The position numbers and the translations under genes are program-made. From assembly GCF_025716945.1 (NCBI RefSeq), contig NZ_JAOVZT010000016.1, positions 31,725 to 88,792 on the forward strand: DNA of 57,068 nt. Reading direction: 5' to 3'. This stretch comes from Geodermatophilus sp. YIM 151500. Its GTDB lineage: Bacteria; Actinomycetota; Actinomycetes; Mycobacteriales; Geodermatophilaceae. The notes under the pieces are model-generated. The model had not been told where the DNA came from. It ran no database searches and saw nothing but the letters and a program-made list of their open reading frames with translations. Positions within the stretch are counted from its first letter, which is position 1; each line of letters starts with the position of its first letter. Below, one piece after another: positions 34,577-43,600 of this stretch.

Positions 34577-36117
34577 GGCGCAACCCGCTGTCCGACCTCA
34601 CGCACGAGGCCGTCGGCCAGGTCCAGCGGATCCGGCTCGGCGGCATCCGCCTCGTCCACCGGACGGGCAGCCACCTCTTGCCGCTGCAGCGCCCGGAGGA
34701 CGGCATCAGCTTCGTCGTCGTAGAAGCCGCGGCGCAGCGCCTTCTCGATGGCATCGAAGAGGCCGGAGCGACGTGCCTGTGCCCGGTGGCGCTGCTCGAT
34801 ATCGAGCAGCTCGCGCACCAGCTCAAAGTGCAGGCGGTCCTCCCCCACTACGTCACCGAGCAGCTCGACCATGGCGGGGCCCAGCGGAAGGTGCTCATCA
34901 AGCGGGCGGCCGGGGTAGGGCGTGCTGGTGGCCTGCTGGTAGATGCCGGGCAGGTGGTCCTCGAACTCGTGCTTCTCGACAACCCAGAGACGACGGATCT
35001 CCTCCAGTTCGGCGAGGGTGATGAGCTCCAGCTGCCGGACGTAGTCGGGGCCGTTGGCCCGGATCCAGGTCTGGGCCTCGAGCAGCCGCCGCAGCCAGCG
35101 CTCACGCGACGCCTGGGTGTAGGGCCCGGGGATCAGCCGGTTGTCTTTGCCGAAGACCTGCACCGAACCGTTCATCCGCCGAAAGTCACGCAGGTGGCGG
35201 TCGTCGGCGACATCAAGCTCGTTGCGCAGCTCCAGGAGTGGCAGCATCCACTCCTTTTCTTCGTCGTTCTGAATCATGGCGGCCATCGACTTGTCCTGGT
35301 CGACCAGCGTGCACGTCCAGCAACCGAAGCGGCTGTCGCCGCAGCTCGGCGTGCTGGCGTCGACCACCAGCGGGCACTCACCATCAGCCGAGGCGCCCTG
35401 ATACATGGTCAGCAACTCCTTGTTGGAGTAGCCCCAGGGGTTCTTGACCTGCATCAGGAAGGTCCAGACGTCGTCGTTCGACCAGTCCTCGACGGGCGAG
35501 TAGACGAGGCAGTTCGGCAGCGAGTCATTCGGGCTCAGCAGGTCACGCACCCGGCGCTCCTCGAGGGCCGTCATACGGTGCGACCGGCCGGCCGACTCGG
35601 CCTTGCGGGTGCCAAGCACCAGGATGGCCTCACCGTGAGCCTGAACCATCTCGCGGATGAAGGTGTTCGACGGCTTGATCTTCAGCCGCTCGGTGCACCA
35701 GCGGAACTTCGGCCGCGGCGCCGGATAGCCCCGGCCGATCAGGTTGACCCAGAAGGTATCGGCCACCGCCGGCGTCAGGCGGTGCGGCGTCAGCGGCAGA
35801 CTGGCGCTCCGGGCGGCTTCAGCCATGACGTCGAGCGAGTGCGTCACCCAGGCGGCCACCACCGGGTTCTCGACCAACGTGTCGGTTGAGATGACGTGAA
35901 CCGGCTTGTGGCGCTGCTCGGCCGGCAGCCGTTCCAGCGCCAGCCAGACCAGCTGCAGCACCGCCGTCGAGTCCTTACCGCCGGAGTACCCGACCACCCA
36001 CGGAACGCTGTCGGCGAGGTAGAGCTGCTGCGTCTGCCCCACCAGGGCGTCCACGGTGGCGGCGAAGCCGGACCCGTCAAAGGCGGAGCGGGGCCGGATG
36101 GGCAGGCTGCGCGTCAT
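34573..36117 (-). CDS. dndC: DNA phosphorothioation system sulfurtransferase DndC
   Basis: A 514-aa PAPS-reductase-like enzyme that activates the DNA backbone and inserts sulfur. The PP-loop is VVGYSGGKDSTAVLQLVW (about residue 45). Cysteines for the 4Fe-4S cluster are in CTERLKIKP (about 140) and the CGDSRFGCWTC block (about 260). The ATG overlaps the dndB stop (ATGA). All motifs expected of an active DndC are present. Confidence 0.95.
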   Translation of the reverse strand: MTRSLPIRPRSAFDGSGFAATVDALVGQTQQLYLADSVPWVVGYSGGKDSTAVLQLVWLALERLPAEQRHKPVHVISTDTLVENPVVAAWVTHSLDVMAEAARSASLPLTPHRLTPAVADTFWVNLIGRGYPAPRPKFRWCTERLKIKPSNTFIREMVQAHGEAILVLGTRKAESAGRSHRMTALEERRVRDLLSPNDSLPNCLVYSPVEDWSNDDVWTFLMQVKNPWGYSNKELLTMYQGASADGECPLVVDASTPSCGDSRFGCWTCTLVDQDKSMAAMIQNDEEKEWMLPLLELRNELDVADDRHLRDFRRMNGSVQVFGKDNRLIPGPYTQASRERWLRRLLEAQTWIRANGPDYVRQLELITLAELEEIRRLWVVEKHEFEDHLPGIYQQATSTPYPGRPLDEHLPLGPAMVELLGDVVGEDRLHFELVRELLDIEQRHRAQARRSGLFDAIEKALRRGFYDDEADAVLRALQRQEVAARPVDEADAAEPDPLDLADGLVREVGQRVAP

Positions 36118-37253
36118 GCGTCTCCTCGTCGAAAGGTGTCGTCGATCTGCTGCTCATCGGGCGGCAGCGGAAGACCAAGGGCGTTGCGGATGGCCGCCGT
36201 CGTCAGGAGCACGTTGGCGCGGCTCTTCGAGACCTTGCCGCCGAGGACGGCGCGCCCCTCCCAGGCGGCACTCCCCCGGTGCCAGTCAAGCTGCCGCAGG
36301 CCCTTCAGGGTCTTCTGCCAGCTGGCCCGATTCGTACTCGCCCGCAGCAGACTGTTGCCGATGATGCCGAGAGCGTGCAGAACGATGCCGTGGCTGTGGA
36401 TGAAGTCGCGCCGGATCTCACCGGCGCTCAGCTCGCGCCGCCGGACCATCGCCCATTCCGGGAACTGCTCGGCGACCACCTCCCAGTAGGTCGTCGCGAG
36501 GTCGACCCGCCGCTCAAGCGAATCGGGCTCGATGTCCTCAAGCAGCGCGCGGTTGGCGTTGTAGAAAGCCGACAGAGTGAACAGCTTGCGCGATCGAGTC
36601 GACAGGTTGCTGGTCTCCGTCTCGGTCAGGTCGTTGTACAAGTCCGATCGGAATACGACCAGCCGTGAGATGGCCGACATCTCGTCCCGCTGGTCGTAGA
36701 GCACACCGATCGACTTGGCTGGACGGATGGCATAGCGGTTGAGGTCAGCGAACATCTGCTGGGAGCGTTCCAGCCCAATGTCCAGAAACATGACGATGGC
36801 GATGCTCTCGTCCCCCAGCTCCGGATTCTCGGCCAGCGCCTGCTGAATGCCAGCGCGGCGGTGCTGCCCGTCGTTGATGACGAACTTGGCTTCCATCGGG
36901 ATGGTCAGGGTGCCGAGCCGCTCGCCGCCGCGGCCGTCGGCGTCGAAGGCCTCGAAGCGAACGTCCGCATTGACCGACGCGGTGAGGGCTGAGAACACGT
37001 AGCTGGTCGGGTTGTCCAGGATGTAGCGGGCGATCTCCGGGACGCGCGCCTTGTTGAGGGTGCGCTGCGCGCGCAGCTCCGGCGTCAGCTCCTCCTCGTC
37101 GAAGACGAACAGCCTGGGAATGAGGCGCAACGGGCACATCGTGACGTAGTACTCGCGGCCGGCCTGGATGCCCCGGATCGCCGGGAAGACGTACTCGAAG
37201 GCGGACGCCCGCGACCTGGCGGGGGCCGCGGAACTCACACGTGGTGCGGCCAT
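36114..37253 (-). CDS. dndB: DNA sulfur modification regulator DndB
   Basis: A 379-aa DGQHR-family protein with FVINDGQHRRAGIQQAL (about residue 123) and the following FADLNRYAIRPAKSIGVLYD block. DndB is dispensable for sulfur insertion but controls dnd expression and modification level. ATG 37253 was preferred over the in-frame codon at 37292 because a -10 TAGACA ends seven bases before it, with TTGCGC 17 bases further up, implying a leaderless transcript; the longer start would lie inside the operator. First gene of dndBCDE-methyltransferase. Confidence 0.92.
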   Translation of the reverse strand: MAAPRVSSAAPARSRASAFEYVFPAIRGIQAGREYYVTMCPLRLIPRLFVFDEEELTPELRAQRTLNKARVPEIARYILDNPTSYVFSALTASVNADVRFEAFDADGRGGERLGTLTIPMEAKFVINDGQHRRAGIQQALAENPELGDESIAIVMFLDIGLERSQQMFADLNRYAIRPAKSIGVLYDQRDEMSAISRLVVFRSDLYNDLTETETSNLSTRSRKLFTLSAFYNANRALLEDIEPDSLERRVDLATTYWEVVAEQFPEWAMVRRRELSAGEIRRDFIHSHGIVLHALGIIGNSLLRASTNRASWQKTLKGLRQLDWHRGSAAWEGRAVLGGKVSKSRANVLLTTAAIRNALGLPLPPDEQQIDDTFRRGDA

Positions 37254-37260
37254 GCCCGTC

Positions 37261-37299
37261 TGTCTACCCTTCAGATGTACGGAGCGCAACATCCGTACA
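37261..37299 (-). promoter_or_regulatory. dndB promoter and palindromic operator in the dndA-dndB gap
   Basis: Minus-strand promoter: -35 TTGCGC (37289-37284), 17-nt spacer, -10 TAGACA (37266-37261). A palindrome TGTACGGA (37276-37283), 8-nt spacer, TCCGTACA (37292-37299) is centred on the -35, so a bound protein would block RNA polymerase. It holds the core TACG...CGTA, similar to a dyad I recall being reported for the DndB/DptB regulator of Salmonella (exact spacing not certain). Autoregulation by DndB is the likely meaning. Confidence 0.7.
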
Positions 37300-37352
37300 G
37301 AAGCCCTGGCGTGTCCTAACTTCCGTCGTCACCCTGCCGTACCGTGCGACCC

Positions 37353-38549
37353 ATGAGGACGGTAGAGGCGAGCACTGACAGGACCGCGCACCGGCTCGCG
37401 GCCGGCGACCACGGCCGTCCCGTCTACCTCGACTGCAACGCCACCACGCCGATCGAGCCCGCGGTTCTGGCCGAGGTGATGCACTACCTGAGCGAGGAGT
37501 ACGGCAACGCCGGCAGCCGGACGCACACCTACGGTCAGACCGCGAAGGAGCGCGTCCAGCAGGCTCGAACGGAAGTGGCGGCGGTTGTCGGCGCTCAGCC
37601 CGAAGAAGTGATCTTCACGAGCGGCGCCACAGAGAGCAACAACCTGGCCATCCTGGGGCTGGCAGCGCACGGCGAGCGCACCGGGCGCCGGCACATCATA
37701 AGCACGCAGATCGAGCACAAGGCCGTCTTGGAGCCGCTCGAGGCGCTCGGCGCCCGCGGCTTTGACATCACCCTGCTCCCACCCATCGCTGGCGGATGGG
37801 TGGAAGCCGAGGCCGTCCGAGCCGCCCTGCGACCGGACACGCTTCTGGTATCCGTTATGGCCGCGAACAACGAGACCGGCGTCATTCAGCCGATCGACGA
37901 GATCGCCTCGACGCTCGATGGCCACGGGGCCTTCTTCCACGTCGACGCGGCGCAGACGTTCGGCAAGGTGATCGAACCGCTGCACAGCCGCCGCATCGAT
38001 CTCATCTCCGCATCCGGCCACAAGCTCTACGCCCCCAAGGGCGTAGGCGCCCTCGTCGCCCGCCGGCGCGGGTTCACGCGGCCACCCCTGACGCCCTTGA
38101 TGCACGGCGGTGGCCAAGAGCGGGGGCTGCGACCTGGCACGTTGCCGGTAGCGCTAATCGCCGGCTTGGGGACCGCCGCTCGACTGGCCCTGCAGCAACA
38201 TGAGCAGCGCACGGCGCACAACGAGGCCCTCAAACGAGAGGCCGTCGAGGCGCTCGGGTCACTCGGCGCGTCCTTCAACGGCGACCCTGACCGGACCTTG
38301 CCTAACGCCATCAATTTCTCGATGCCTGAGATTGACTCGGAAGCAGCCATCGTTGCCTTGAGGGACATCGTGGCTCTTTCGAACGGCTCTGCGTGCACCG
38401 CTCAGACCTACAAGCCGAGCCATGTACTGATGGCCGCCGGATATTCCGACGAACGCGTGTCGGGTGCAATCCGCCTGTCCTGGTGTCACCTTACGGAAGA
38501 AGTCCCTTGGCCAAGGATTGCTGAGCGCCTACGCCACTTGGCCGTGTGA
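37353..38549 (+). CDS. dndA: Cysteine desulfurase DndA
   Basis: A 398-aa PLP enzyme that mobilises sulfur from cysteine and passes it to DndC. N-terminal VYLDCNATTPIEPAVL is typical of DndA/NifS. The PLP lysine is in SASGHKLYAPKGVGA (about residue 225), the substrate His/Asp in FFHVDAAQTFGK, and the active-site cysteine in NGSACTAQTYKPSHVL (about residue 345). ATG 37353 follows a weak -10 TACCGT at seven bases; GTG 37344 in the same frame overlaps that hexamer. Divergent from dndB over about 100 bp. Confidence 0.92.
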   Translation: MRTVEASTDRTAHRLAAGDHGRPVYLDCNATTPIEPAVLAEVMHYLSEEYGNAGSRTHTYGQTAKERVQQARTEVAAVVGAQPEEVIFTSGATESNNLAILGLAAHGERTGRRHIISTQIEHKAVLEPLEALGARGFDITLLPPIAGGWVEAEAVRAALRPDTLLVSVMAANNETGVIQPIDEIASTLDGHGAFFHVDAAQTFGKVIEPLHSRRIDLISASGHKLYAPKGVGALVARRRGFTRPPLTPLMHGGGQERGLRPGTLPVALIAGLGTAARLALQQHEQRTAHNEALKREAVEALGSLGASFNGDPDRTLPNAINFSMPEIDSEAAIVALRDIVALSNGSACTAQTYKPSHVLMAAGYSDERVSGAIRLSWCHLTEEVPWPRIAERLRHLAV

Positions 38550-38711
38550 TTCGAGCTGAGTCTGGGAGGATAAGGATGGCCTCGGCAATGAGAGCCTCCA
38601 TCAGGTTCACCACGGACACTGGGCTTGCCGGTTGTCATCTGGCTGAGCTCGGTGACTGCTCAGCCAGTCGCTGACTCTCACTCGGTTCGCAGAGGAGACG
38701 AGGGCCAATTC

Positions 38712-40145
38712 ATGCCTGACCAACCGGTCGCCCACCGGTCATTACACTGGGGCTTCGAGGCCTACCTGACACCATCTGACCTTGATTTCGAGCACGTGCT
38801 GCAGCACGGCATGGTGGCCCTGGACACTAACGTCCTGCTGGACTTCTACCGCTATGCCCGGGTCACGCGGGGGGACCTCGCAGCCCTCCTCAGACGGCTT
38901 GAGGACCGTCTATTCATCCCGCACCAAGCGGCCGTCGAGTTCTGGCGCAACCGCGAGGCAACCTTGAAGGAGTACCAGGCTTCCTCCTCACGGGTGCTGG
39001 AACGGCTCGCAACACTGGACAGCCAAGGTCGCCAGGCTCTCGGGGAGTGGGCCAATGTCGTCGCCCTCCCTTCGACCGATAGACGCCAGGTGCTGGAGGC
39101 GTGGGCGAAAGCCTTTGCCCGGATAATCGCCCAGGTTGAGCGCCTCGGCGAGGAGTACAGATCAGCCACGTCGACCGACACAAACAAGGACGAGGTCCTG
39201 CAGCAACTGTCCGAGTTGCTTGAAGGACGCATGGGTGCCGCGCCACAACAGGATGAGGCGGTCGCCGATCGACGAGAAGGACAGCGGCGACTGGAGCAGC
39301 AAATTCCGCCAGGCTTCGGAGACAAGAGCAAGTCTCAGGAGTACGCCGTCGGTGACTACTTGCTTTGGATCCAAGTCCTGCGCGAGGCCAAAACGCGCCA
39401 GGCGGACATCTTGCTCGTCACAAGGGACACCACGAAGGCCGACTGGTGGCGCAAGGTGGATGGTGCACCGGACCTGCCGCGGCTAGAGCTCCAGGATGAG
39501 GCCCGCGCGCTCACGGGCCAGCGCCTGTTCATGCTGACCCCTTCCGTCTTCCTCAGGCTCGGGGCACACGTGTTCGGCCTGCGGGTCCGTGAGGAATCGA
39601 TCACCGACGTCAGGCGCGTGGGGCGGCGCACTGGCGTCGGCAGCGACCAGGGCAAGCGGCCGATTGACAAGCTCGGCGGCGGCATCGAGGGGGAAAGCTT
39701 TCTCTCGATTATCCTCCGCATGACCGGACTGGCAGCGGACGGCGACCTGACCTACGACCAGCTCATCTCCGCGTATCGGGCGGCCTTTCCGCGCATCACG
39801 ATCGAGCGAGAGGCCAGGCGCCGCGTTGGCAACCTCTTCACCCTGGGCCTCCTTGAGATGGAGAACGAAAAAGCCGTCACAACAGCGGCGGGACAGGAGC
39901 TGCTTGCCACAGGCCACCTCGGGCTCCTGCAGCGTCTCTTCCTGGAGCGGGTGCTGGGGGCCGAAGAGGTTCGTCAGGTGGCCGTCAGCACCCCCTCGGC
40001 GGCAGAGCAGCTTAGGGACGATCCCCCGTCGGGGATGACCGCGACCCAAGCACTACTCATCTTTCGCTGGCTCACCGAGCTGGGCCTTGTCAAGGTGGGC
40101 GAGGAAGCGCCGTCGGAACAGGCGCTCGAGGTGCCCGAGACCTAG
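38712..40145 (+). CDS. PIN-like nuclease domain protein (DUF4935 type) with C-terminal winged helix
   Basis: A 477-aa protein. The PIN domain spans about residues 25-285: acidic residues in MVALDTNVLLDFYRY, HQAAVEFWRNR, EYAVGDYLLWIQV and LLVTRDTTKADWW make up the four-carboxylate metal site. A coiled-coil insertion (about 70-180) separates them. After residue 340 there are helices resembling a DNA-binding winged-helix region (LTYDQLISAYRAAFPRITIEREARRRVGNLFTLGLLEM). ATG 38712 was taken rather than an upstream codon because the preceding residues are not protein-like. It is alone between dndA and the relaxase; RNA or DNA cleavage in defence is a reasonable inference, the target unknown. Confidence 0.75.
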   Translation: MPDQPVAHRSLHWGFEAYLTPSDLDFEHVLQHGMVALDTNVLLDFYRYARVTRGDLAALLRRLEDRLFIPHQAAVEFWRNREATLKEYQASSSRVLERLATLDSQGRQALGEWANVVALPSTDRRQVLEAWAKAFARIIAQVERLGEEYRSATSTDTNKDEVLQQLSELLEGRMGAAPQQDEAVADRREGQRRLEQQIPPGFGDKSKSQEYAVGDYLLWIQVLREAKTRQADILLVTRDTTKADWWRKVDGAPDLPRLELQDEARALTGQRLFMLTPSVFLRLGAHVFGLRVREESITDVRRVGRRTGVGSDQGKRPIDKLGGGIEGESFLSIILRMTGLAADGDLTYDQLISAYRAAFPRITIEREARRRVGNLFTLGLLEMENEKAVTTAAGQELLATGHLGLLQRLFLERVLGAEEVRQVAVSTPSAAEQLRDDPPSGMTATQALLIFRWLTELGLVKVGEEAPSEQALEVPET

Positions 40146-40644
40146 GGGTAGCAGTCCACTTTCAGCTTCTGGGCGCTACGGAAGGAGTGCCAGTCCGATC
40201 GACTTCGCCAGACGACCCCAGCGCTGATCCGTGGCGGTCAGTGCCGCGTCCTATCCGCTGGAAGCCCAGCGCCATCGTCGCCCTATCCGACTGTTGTCCA
40301 CGTGAACGAGTACGTAGCGCTCCAGCGACCCACGGCCGCAACCCGCACTGCGAACGCCCACTCCAAGGCAGCCACGTTCGTCCGGATCTTCAAGATCACG
40401 AGCCATCACACGTCTTGCATTTCGGGCGGCTGGTCCGTGGCGGTCCGCTGGCAGGTGACGGGCGTCCAAGCCTAGGTGAGGCCTGAGGTTCGTGAGCGAA
40501 GCCTTGGTCTTCGCGCGGGGATCTGCGTCATGTCCCCGTCTACACGACCGACGAGGGGCCCTGGTCGACACTCTCGCGCCACCGGGCTACTGGAGAAGTG
40601 CGGCAGCCGTAGTGGAGACCACCTTCCTACGGTCCGCGGCCGTG
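40146..40644. other. 499-bp non-coding region upstream of relaxase; candidate oriT
   Basis: No gene is recognised. It contains a 12-bp direct repeat TCCGTGGCGGTC at 40228-40239 and 40434-40445, and a hairpin GCGAAG (40496-40501)/CTTCGC (40509-40514). Repeats and hairpins next to a MobF relaxase gene are what an origin of transfer looks like, but no nic consensus could be identified by eye. Confidence 0.35.
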
Positions 40645-43600
40645 ATGACGCTGCACAAGTTGACTGCCGGGGACGGCTACACGTACCTGACGCGGCAGGT
40701 GGCAGCGTTCGACGCGACGGAGCGGGGTCACGCCGGCCTGGGTGACTACTACTCCCAGCGCGGCGAGTCCCCGGGGATGTGGACCGGCAACGGCCTGGCC
40801 GGGCTCAGCGGAATGAGCGCCGGTCAGCCCGTCGCCGAAGAGCAGATGAAGGCGCTCTTCGGCGAGGGGCGACATCCCGACGCCGATCGGCTCGCGAAAG
40901 AAGCCCTGGCTCGGGGACAGACGCCGCAGGAGGCGCGCGCGGCAGGAGCCCTGGGGCGGGCCTTCTACGTCTTCGCTCCTCAAGTCGACGGCTTCCGAGC
41001 CCGCTGCGCAGAGGAGCTTGCCGTCTTCAATACTGGCCGCGGACAGCCGGCCATAGCCCCGGTCCCGGACGGCGACCGCGCGCGGATCCGCAGCGACCTC
41101 GCCCGGGCCATGTTCGCCGAGGCCTACGGCCGTGCACCGCAAGATGCCCGCGAGTTGTCGGGGTTCCTCGCCCGGGTCTCACGGCCGGCGACGACGGCGG
41201 TGGCCGGCTACGACCTCACCTTCTCCCCCGTCAAATCCGTATCGGCGTTGTGGGCACTGGCCCCGCGGGCGGTGGCCGAGCAGATCGAGGCCGCCCACGC
41301 CACCGCGGTCGCCGACGCCCTGGCCTGGCTGGAGGAGAACGCGTGCTTCACCCGGCTGGGCACCGACGGAGTACGGCAAGTGGAGACCACCGGGCTCATC
41401 GCCCCGGTGTTCACCCACCGTGACTCCCGCACCGGCGATCCCGATCTGCACAGCCACGTGGCGGTGAGCAACAAGGTGCAGACCCGCCGCGACGGGCACT
41501 GGCGGGCGCTGGACGGGCGGGTGCTGCACAAGGCCGCCGTCACCGCCTCCGAGCGCTACGACACCCGGCTGGAGGCACACCTGGTCTTTCGCCTGGGTGT
41601 CCGGTTCGCCGACCGCCCTGGCGCCACCCCGGGACGGCGGACGGTGCGGGAGATCGCCGGTATGGACGAACGTCTGCTGAGCGCCTGGTCGTCGCGGCGT
41701 CGGGACATCGAGGGCCGCCGCGCGGTGTTGGCCGGCGACTTCCAGCGCGACCACGGCCGGCCGCCGACGGCGGTGGAGGCCATCGCACTGGCGCAGCAGG
41801 CGACGTTGGAGACCCGCGGCCCCAAGCACGAGCCGCGCTCCCTCGCCGAGCAGCGGGCCACCTGGCGGCAGGAGGCCGCCGCCGTCCTCGGCGGCCCCGA
41901 CCGCATCACCCGGATGCTCGGCCGCGTACTGGGCGCTCGCGGGTCCCCGCACCCCGGGGTCGGTGAGGCCTGGGTCCGGTCGGCCGCCGTCCGTGTGCTG
42001 GACACCGTCTCCGCTGCGCGGGCCACCTGGCAGGTCTGGCACGTGCGCGCCGAGGCCGAGCGGGTGGTGCGGGCCGTCGCCCTGGCACCGGACGACGTCG
42101 ACGGCGCGGTCACCCGGGTCACCGAGGAGGCGCTCTCCCCCGGCCTGTCGCTCCCGCTCGGTGACCTCGATCCGGTGGTCGAGCCACCGGAGCTGCGCCG
42201 CTCGGACGGGGCCAGCGTCTACACCGTCGCCGGGGCCCAGCTCTACACCAGCCAGGCGGTGCTGGACGCAGAGGCACTGCTCCTGGGCGCCGCCGGCCGC
42301 AGCGACGGACGACGTGCCGATCCGGCCACCGTGGAGCTGGCGCTGCTGGAAGCCACCGCCAACGGCGCCGAGCTCAATCCCGGCCAGGCGCAGTTGGTGC
42401 GCGAGCTGGCCGTCAGCGGCGCCCGGGTGCAGCTGGCCCTCGCCCCGGCCGGAGCCGGCAAGACGACCGCGCTGGCGACGCTGGCTCGCGCCTGGACCGC
42501 CGGCGGTGGCACGGTGCTCGGCCTGGCACCCTCCGCCGTGGCCACCGCCGGGCTGCGCGACTCCCTGAGATCTCCGTGCGACACGCTGGCCAAGCTCATC
42601 TGGTGCCTCGACGTCGGACAGGCACCCGACTGGTTGGCCGCAATCGGGCCAACCACGCTGGTGGTCGTTGACGAGGCCGGCATGGCCGGCACTCGGGAGC
42701 TGGCGCGCGCCGTCGAGTACGTCCTGGGGCGGGGCGGATCGGTGCGGCTGGTCGGCGATCACCAGCAGCTGACCTCGGTCGCCGCCGGCGGTGTGCTGGC
42801 CGAGATTGCCGCCACCCATGGCGCGGTCACCCTCACCCAGTTGGTGCGCTTCACCGACCCGGCCGAGGCCGCGGCCACCGTCGCCGTCCGGGACGGCGAC
42901 ACCCTCGGGCTGGGCTTCTACCTCGACTCCGGCCGGGTGCACATCGGGGACCTGGCCGCCTGCGCCGAGCAGGCCTACGCCGCCTGGGCCGCCGACTCCG
43001 CGCACGGCGTGGACGCGTTGCTGCTGGCCGCCACCCGGGACCTGGTCACACAGCTGAACCAGCGGGCGCGGGCTGACCGGCTGGCAGGCGCCCCCTCCTC
43101 CCCGGGTGCAGAGGTCGAGCTGGCCGACGGCACCTGCGCCGGGGCCGGGGACCCGGTCATCACCCGCGCCAACAACCGGCGGCTGCCGATCACCGCCACC
43201 GAGTGGGTGAAGAACGGTGACCGCTTCACCGTCCAGGCCGTCGGCCGGGACGGCGCCCTCGACGTCGTCCACACCGGCACCGGACGGCGGATCACCTTGC
43301 CGGCGGGCTACGTCGCTGAGCACGTGCAGCTCGGCTACGCGACCACGGTGCACGGCGCCCAGGGCACCACCGCCGACGTCTGCCACACCGTGCTCACCGG
43401 CGGCGAGTCCCGGCAGCTGCTCTACGTCGCCCTCTCCCGCGGGCGCGCAAGCAACCACCTGTACCTGGCCACCGTCGGCGACGGCGATCCGCACAGCATC
43501 GTCACCCCCGCCGCCGTGTTCCCGCCCACCGCCACCGACCTGCTGGCCGGCATGCTGGGCCGCGACGGCGCCCAGACCTCCGCGGCCGGCGCCCGTCGGG

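Noticed and set aside
37254-37292. Longer dndB N-terminus starting at 37292
   Set aside because: It would lie within the palindrome and promoter; the leaderless ATG at 37253 explains the signals better.
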